From assembly GCA_013042495.1 (NCBI GenBank), contig JABDQB010000158.1:1-5373 (forward strand): 5,373 nucleotides of DNA. Reading direction: 5' to 3'. The DNA is from Gemmatimonadota bacterium (GTDB lineage: Bacteria > Gemmatimonadota > Gemmatimonadetes > Palauibacterales > Palauibacteraceae). Below, one piece after another: positions 4,247 to 5,373 of this stretch. A program made the translations under genes and the position numbers. Positions within the stretch are counted from its first letter, which is position 1. The number at the start of each line of letters is the position of its first letter. The notes under the pieces were generated by a model. That model saw only the letters and a program-made list of their open reading frames with translations, made no database searches and was not told the origin of the DNA.

Positions 4247-5373
4247 TTAGCCGTCGCCGCCTTCGCGCTCCGCGCGTCGGCCATCGATCACCGCCTGGGC
4301 CCTGCCCTTCGGAAGGATACTCTCGATCCGCCCGGGTTGGTTGTCGATCACGTCCAGCACCTGATCCCCGAACTCCTCGACGAGACGCTCGGCCGTCCGG
4401 CGGCCGACCCCCTGGTATCCACGCGCCATCTTCTCCCCCAGGTCCGCCTGCCCGTCCGAAAGTGCGGTGCCCTGCGCCGCATCCGGTTCGGGTCGCGTCT
4501 CGCTGCCGCTGGCGGTCGCCGTCCCATTCGCGCCACCGGCCGGGGCCGCTCCAGCAGCCCGCGAACCTCTGCGGAAGCGCCCCATGGTGCGAGTACTCGG
4601 CCGCGCTGGCGCGGAATCCTTCTTCTTCTCCGGTTCCTTCTGCGTCGCTGCAGGTGGCGAATCCACCGGACCGGGAACGATCGTCTTACCGGCTTTCGGC
4701 TTCGGGGAACGACGCTTCCGTCCCGTCAGCCGCGTCGGGGCCGCAGCCGCTTCGCCCGCCGTCTCGGACGGCTCGGGGACCGGAGCGTCGGCGACGGGCT
4801 TCTCGACATCCGCGCCCGGGGCCTCGGCCACCGGCTCGGCAGACTTCACGGTCTCCTTATCGGACGGTGCCGCGGTCGGCTCGTCGCGGTCCTTGTCGGA
4901 CGCTCGTCCACCACGCCCCCGGCGCCCGCTGGAGCGGTCTCCTCGATCCCGCCGTCCGCGTGTCTTGCCCTTCTCCTCCCGGGAATCCCCGGAATCACCG
5001 GCCGCGGGAGCCTCGCCGGTCGCGGCGTCGCCGCCGGCCACCGCGGAGATCTTGTAGTTGCCCTCGCCGGTTCGCTCGAGGTTGATGACCTCCTCATCGT
5101 GCGCCTGGCGAAGGAAACGGGAGAACTTCCGGAAGCCGAGGGCTGCTTCGTCGAAGTTCGGGTCCTTTTCCACCATCTGCCGCTTCACCTCGGAATCACG
5201 CACCGATCCGGTGCGAGCCGCCTTCTCGGCCACTACCGATCGAAGAAGCTCGTACGCGGCGCGGAGCCTGTCTTCGTCGACCGACGGCGGCGCCTCACGT
5301 GACATGTCCGTCTCCCGCGCCTCCCGCGCATCGCGCGACCGGCTGCGCCGACCGGGCCGGGACCCGGCTTTCG
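4247..5373 (-). CDS. LOTUS/OST-HTH protein with disordered linker and C-terminal HhH; probably partial
   Basis: From the ATG at 5305 the protein has 352 residues. Residues 10-87 match a LOTUS (OST-HTH) domain, a winged-helix RNA-binding fold: AYELLRSVV, then GSVRDSEVKRQMVEKDPNFD, LGFRKFSRFLRQA and INLERTGEGNYKI. Residues 88-285 are low-complexity and probably disordered, with an RG-rich patch (RRDRGDRSSGRRGRGGR) and then Ala/Pro/Glu-rich sequence. Residues 290-345 hold a helix-hairpin-helix nucleic-acid-binding motif (YQGVGRRTAERLVEEFG followed by ILPKGRAQAV), similar to those in RecD2-like and UvrC-like proteins. The start is uncertain. GGGAG lies 6 nt before the ATG at 5305, but the same frame is open without a stop to 5371 and encodes Arg/Ser-rich linker-like sequence. 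In bacteria, LOTUS domains of this type commonly follow an NYN (PIN-like RNase) domain and a basic linker, so I infer that the gene continues beyond the window. An RNA-processing or RNA-surveillance role is inferred. Confidence 0.82.
   Translation of the reverse strand, partial: KAGSRPGRRSRSRDAREARETDMSREAPPSVDEDRLRAAYELLRSVVAEKAARTGSVRDSEVKRQMVEKDPNFDEAALGFRKFSRFLRQAHDEEVINLERTGEGNYKISAVAGGDAATGEAPAAGDSGDSREEKGKTRGRRDRGDRSSGRRGRGGRASDKDRDEPTAAPSDKETVKSAEPVAEAPGADVEKPVADAPVPEPSETAGEAAAAPTRLTGRKRRSPKPKAGKTIVPGPVDSPPAATQKEPEKKKDSAPARPSTRTMGRFRRGSRAAGAAPAGGANGTATASGSETRPEPDAAQGTALSDGQADLGEKMARGYQGVGRRTAERLVEEFGDQVLDVIDNQPGRIESILPKGRAQAVIDGRRAEREGGDG

Noticed and set aside
4337..5302. A long plus-strand open frame antisense to the LOTUS-HhH gene.
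   Set aside because: The low-complexity Arg/Gly/Leu-rich translation mirrors the biased codons of the disordered linker on the other strand. It has no recognisable domain.

Overview
The window is about 65% G+C, and every gene I can support lies on the minus strand, so transcription runs from high to low coordinates. The dense high-GC coding, Shine-Dalgarno sites, intrinsic terminators and gene families suggest a Gram-negative-type bacterium. Gemmatimonadota or a similar high-GC phylum is my guess, but nothing here fixes the taxon.

Layout in the direction of transcription. (1) 5373-4247: the C-terminal part, or possibly all, of a protein with a LOTUS/OST-HTH domain, a long disordered RG/EAP-rich linker and a helix-hairpin-helix tail. 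Its frame stays open to the window edge, so an N-terminal domain (an NYN ribonuclease domain is the natural candidate) may lie outside. (2) 4229-3630: an AAG/MPG-family alkyl-base DNA glycosylase, starting 17 nt after the first gene. An intrinsic terminator is embedded in its first codons. (3) 3542-2127: an NhaC-family Na+/H+ antiporter whose only well-placed start codon appears to be AUA. (4) 2117-1901: a gene-free stretch with a candidate promoter, a roughly 180-nt region that can fold into a multi-stem RNA, and a near-perfect intrinsic terminator ending directly against the next gene. It looks like a transcription-attenuation leader (riboswitch-like), or a stand-alone small RNA. (5) 1879-1466, 1446-847 and 829-188: a tight pterin operon of 6-pyruvoyl-tetrahydropterin synthase/QueD family, GTP cyclohydrolase I and a Trm112-like zinc-ribbon protein with a degenerate methyltransferase-like tail. 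Gaps are 17-20 nt. (6) 187-84 is a 104-nt spacer in which I see no convincing promoter or terminator, followed by the start of a small membrane or secreted protein (83-1) cut off by the window edge.

FolE makes 7,8-dihydroneopterin triphosphate from GTP, and the COG0720 enzyme uses that product. The COG0720 active-site spacing (CxxxxxHGH) resembles tetrahydrobiopterin-type PTPS more than the queuosine enzyme QueD. The most interesting parts are the structured leader before this operon, the LOTUS-HhH protein, the apparent AUA start of the antiporter gene, and the terminator inside the glycosylase reading frame.
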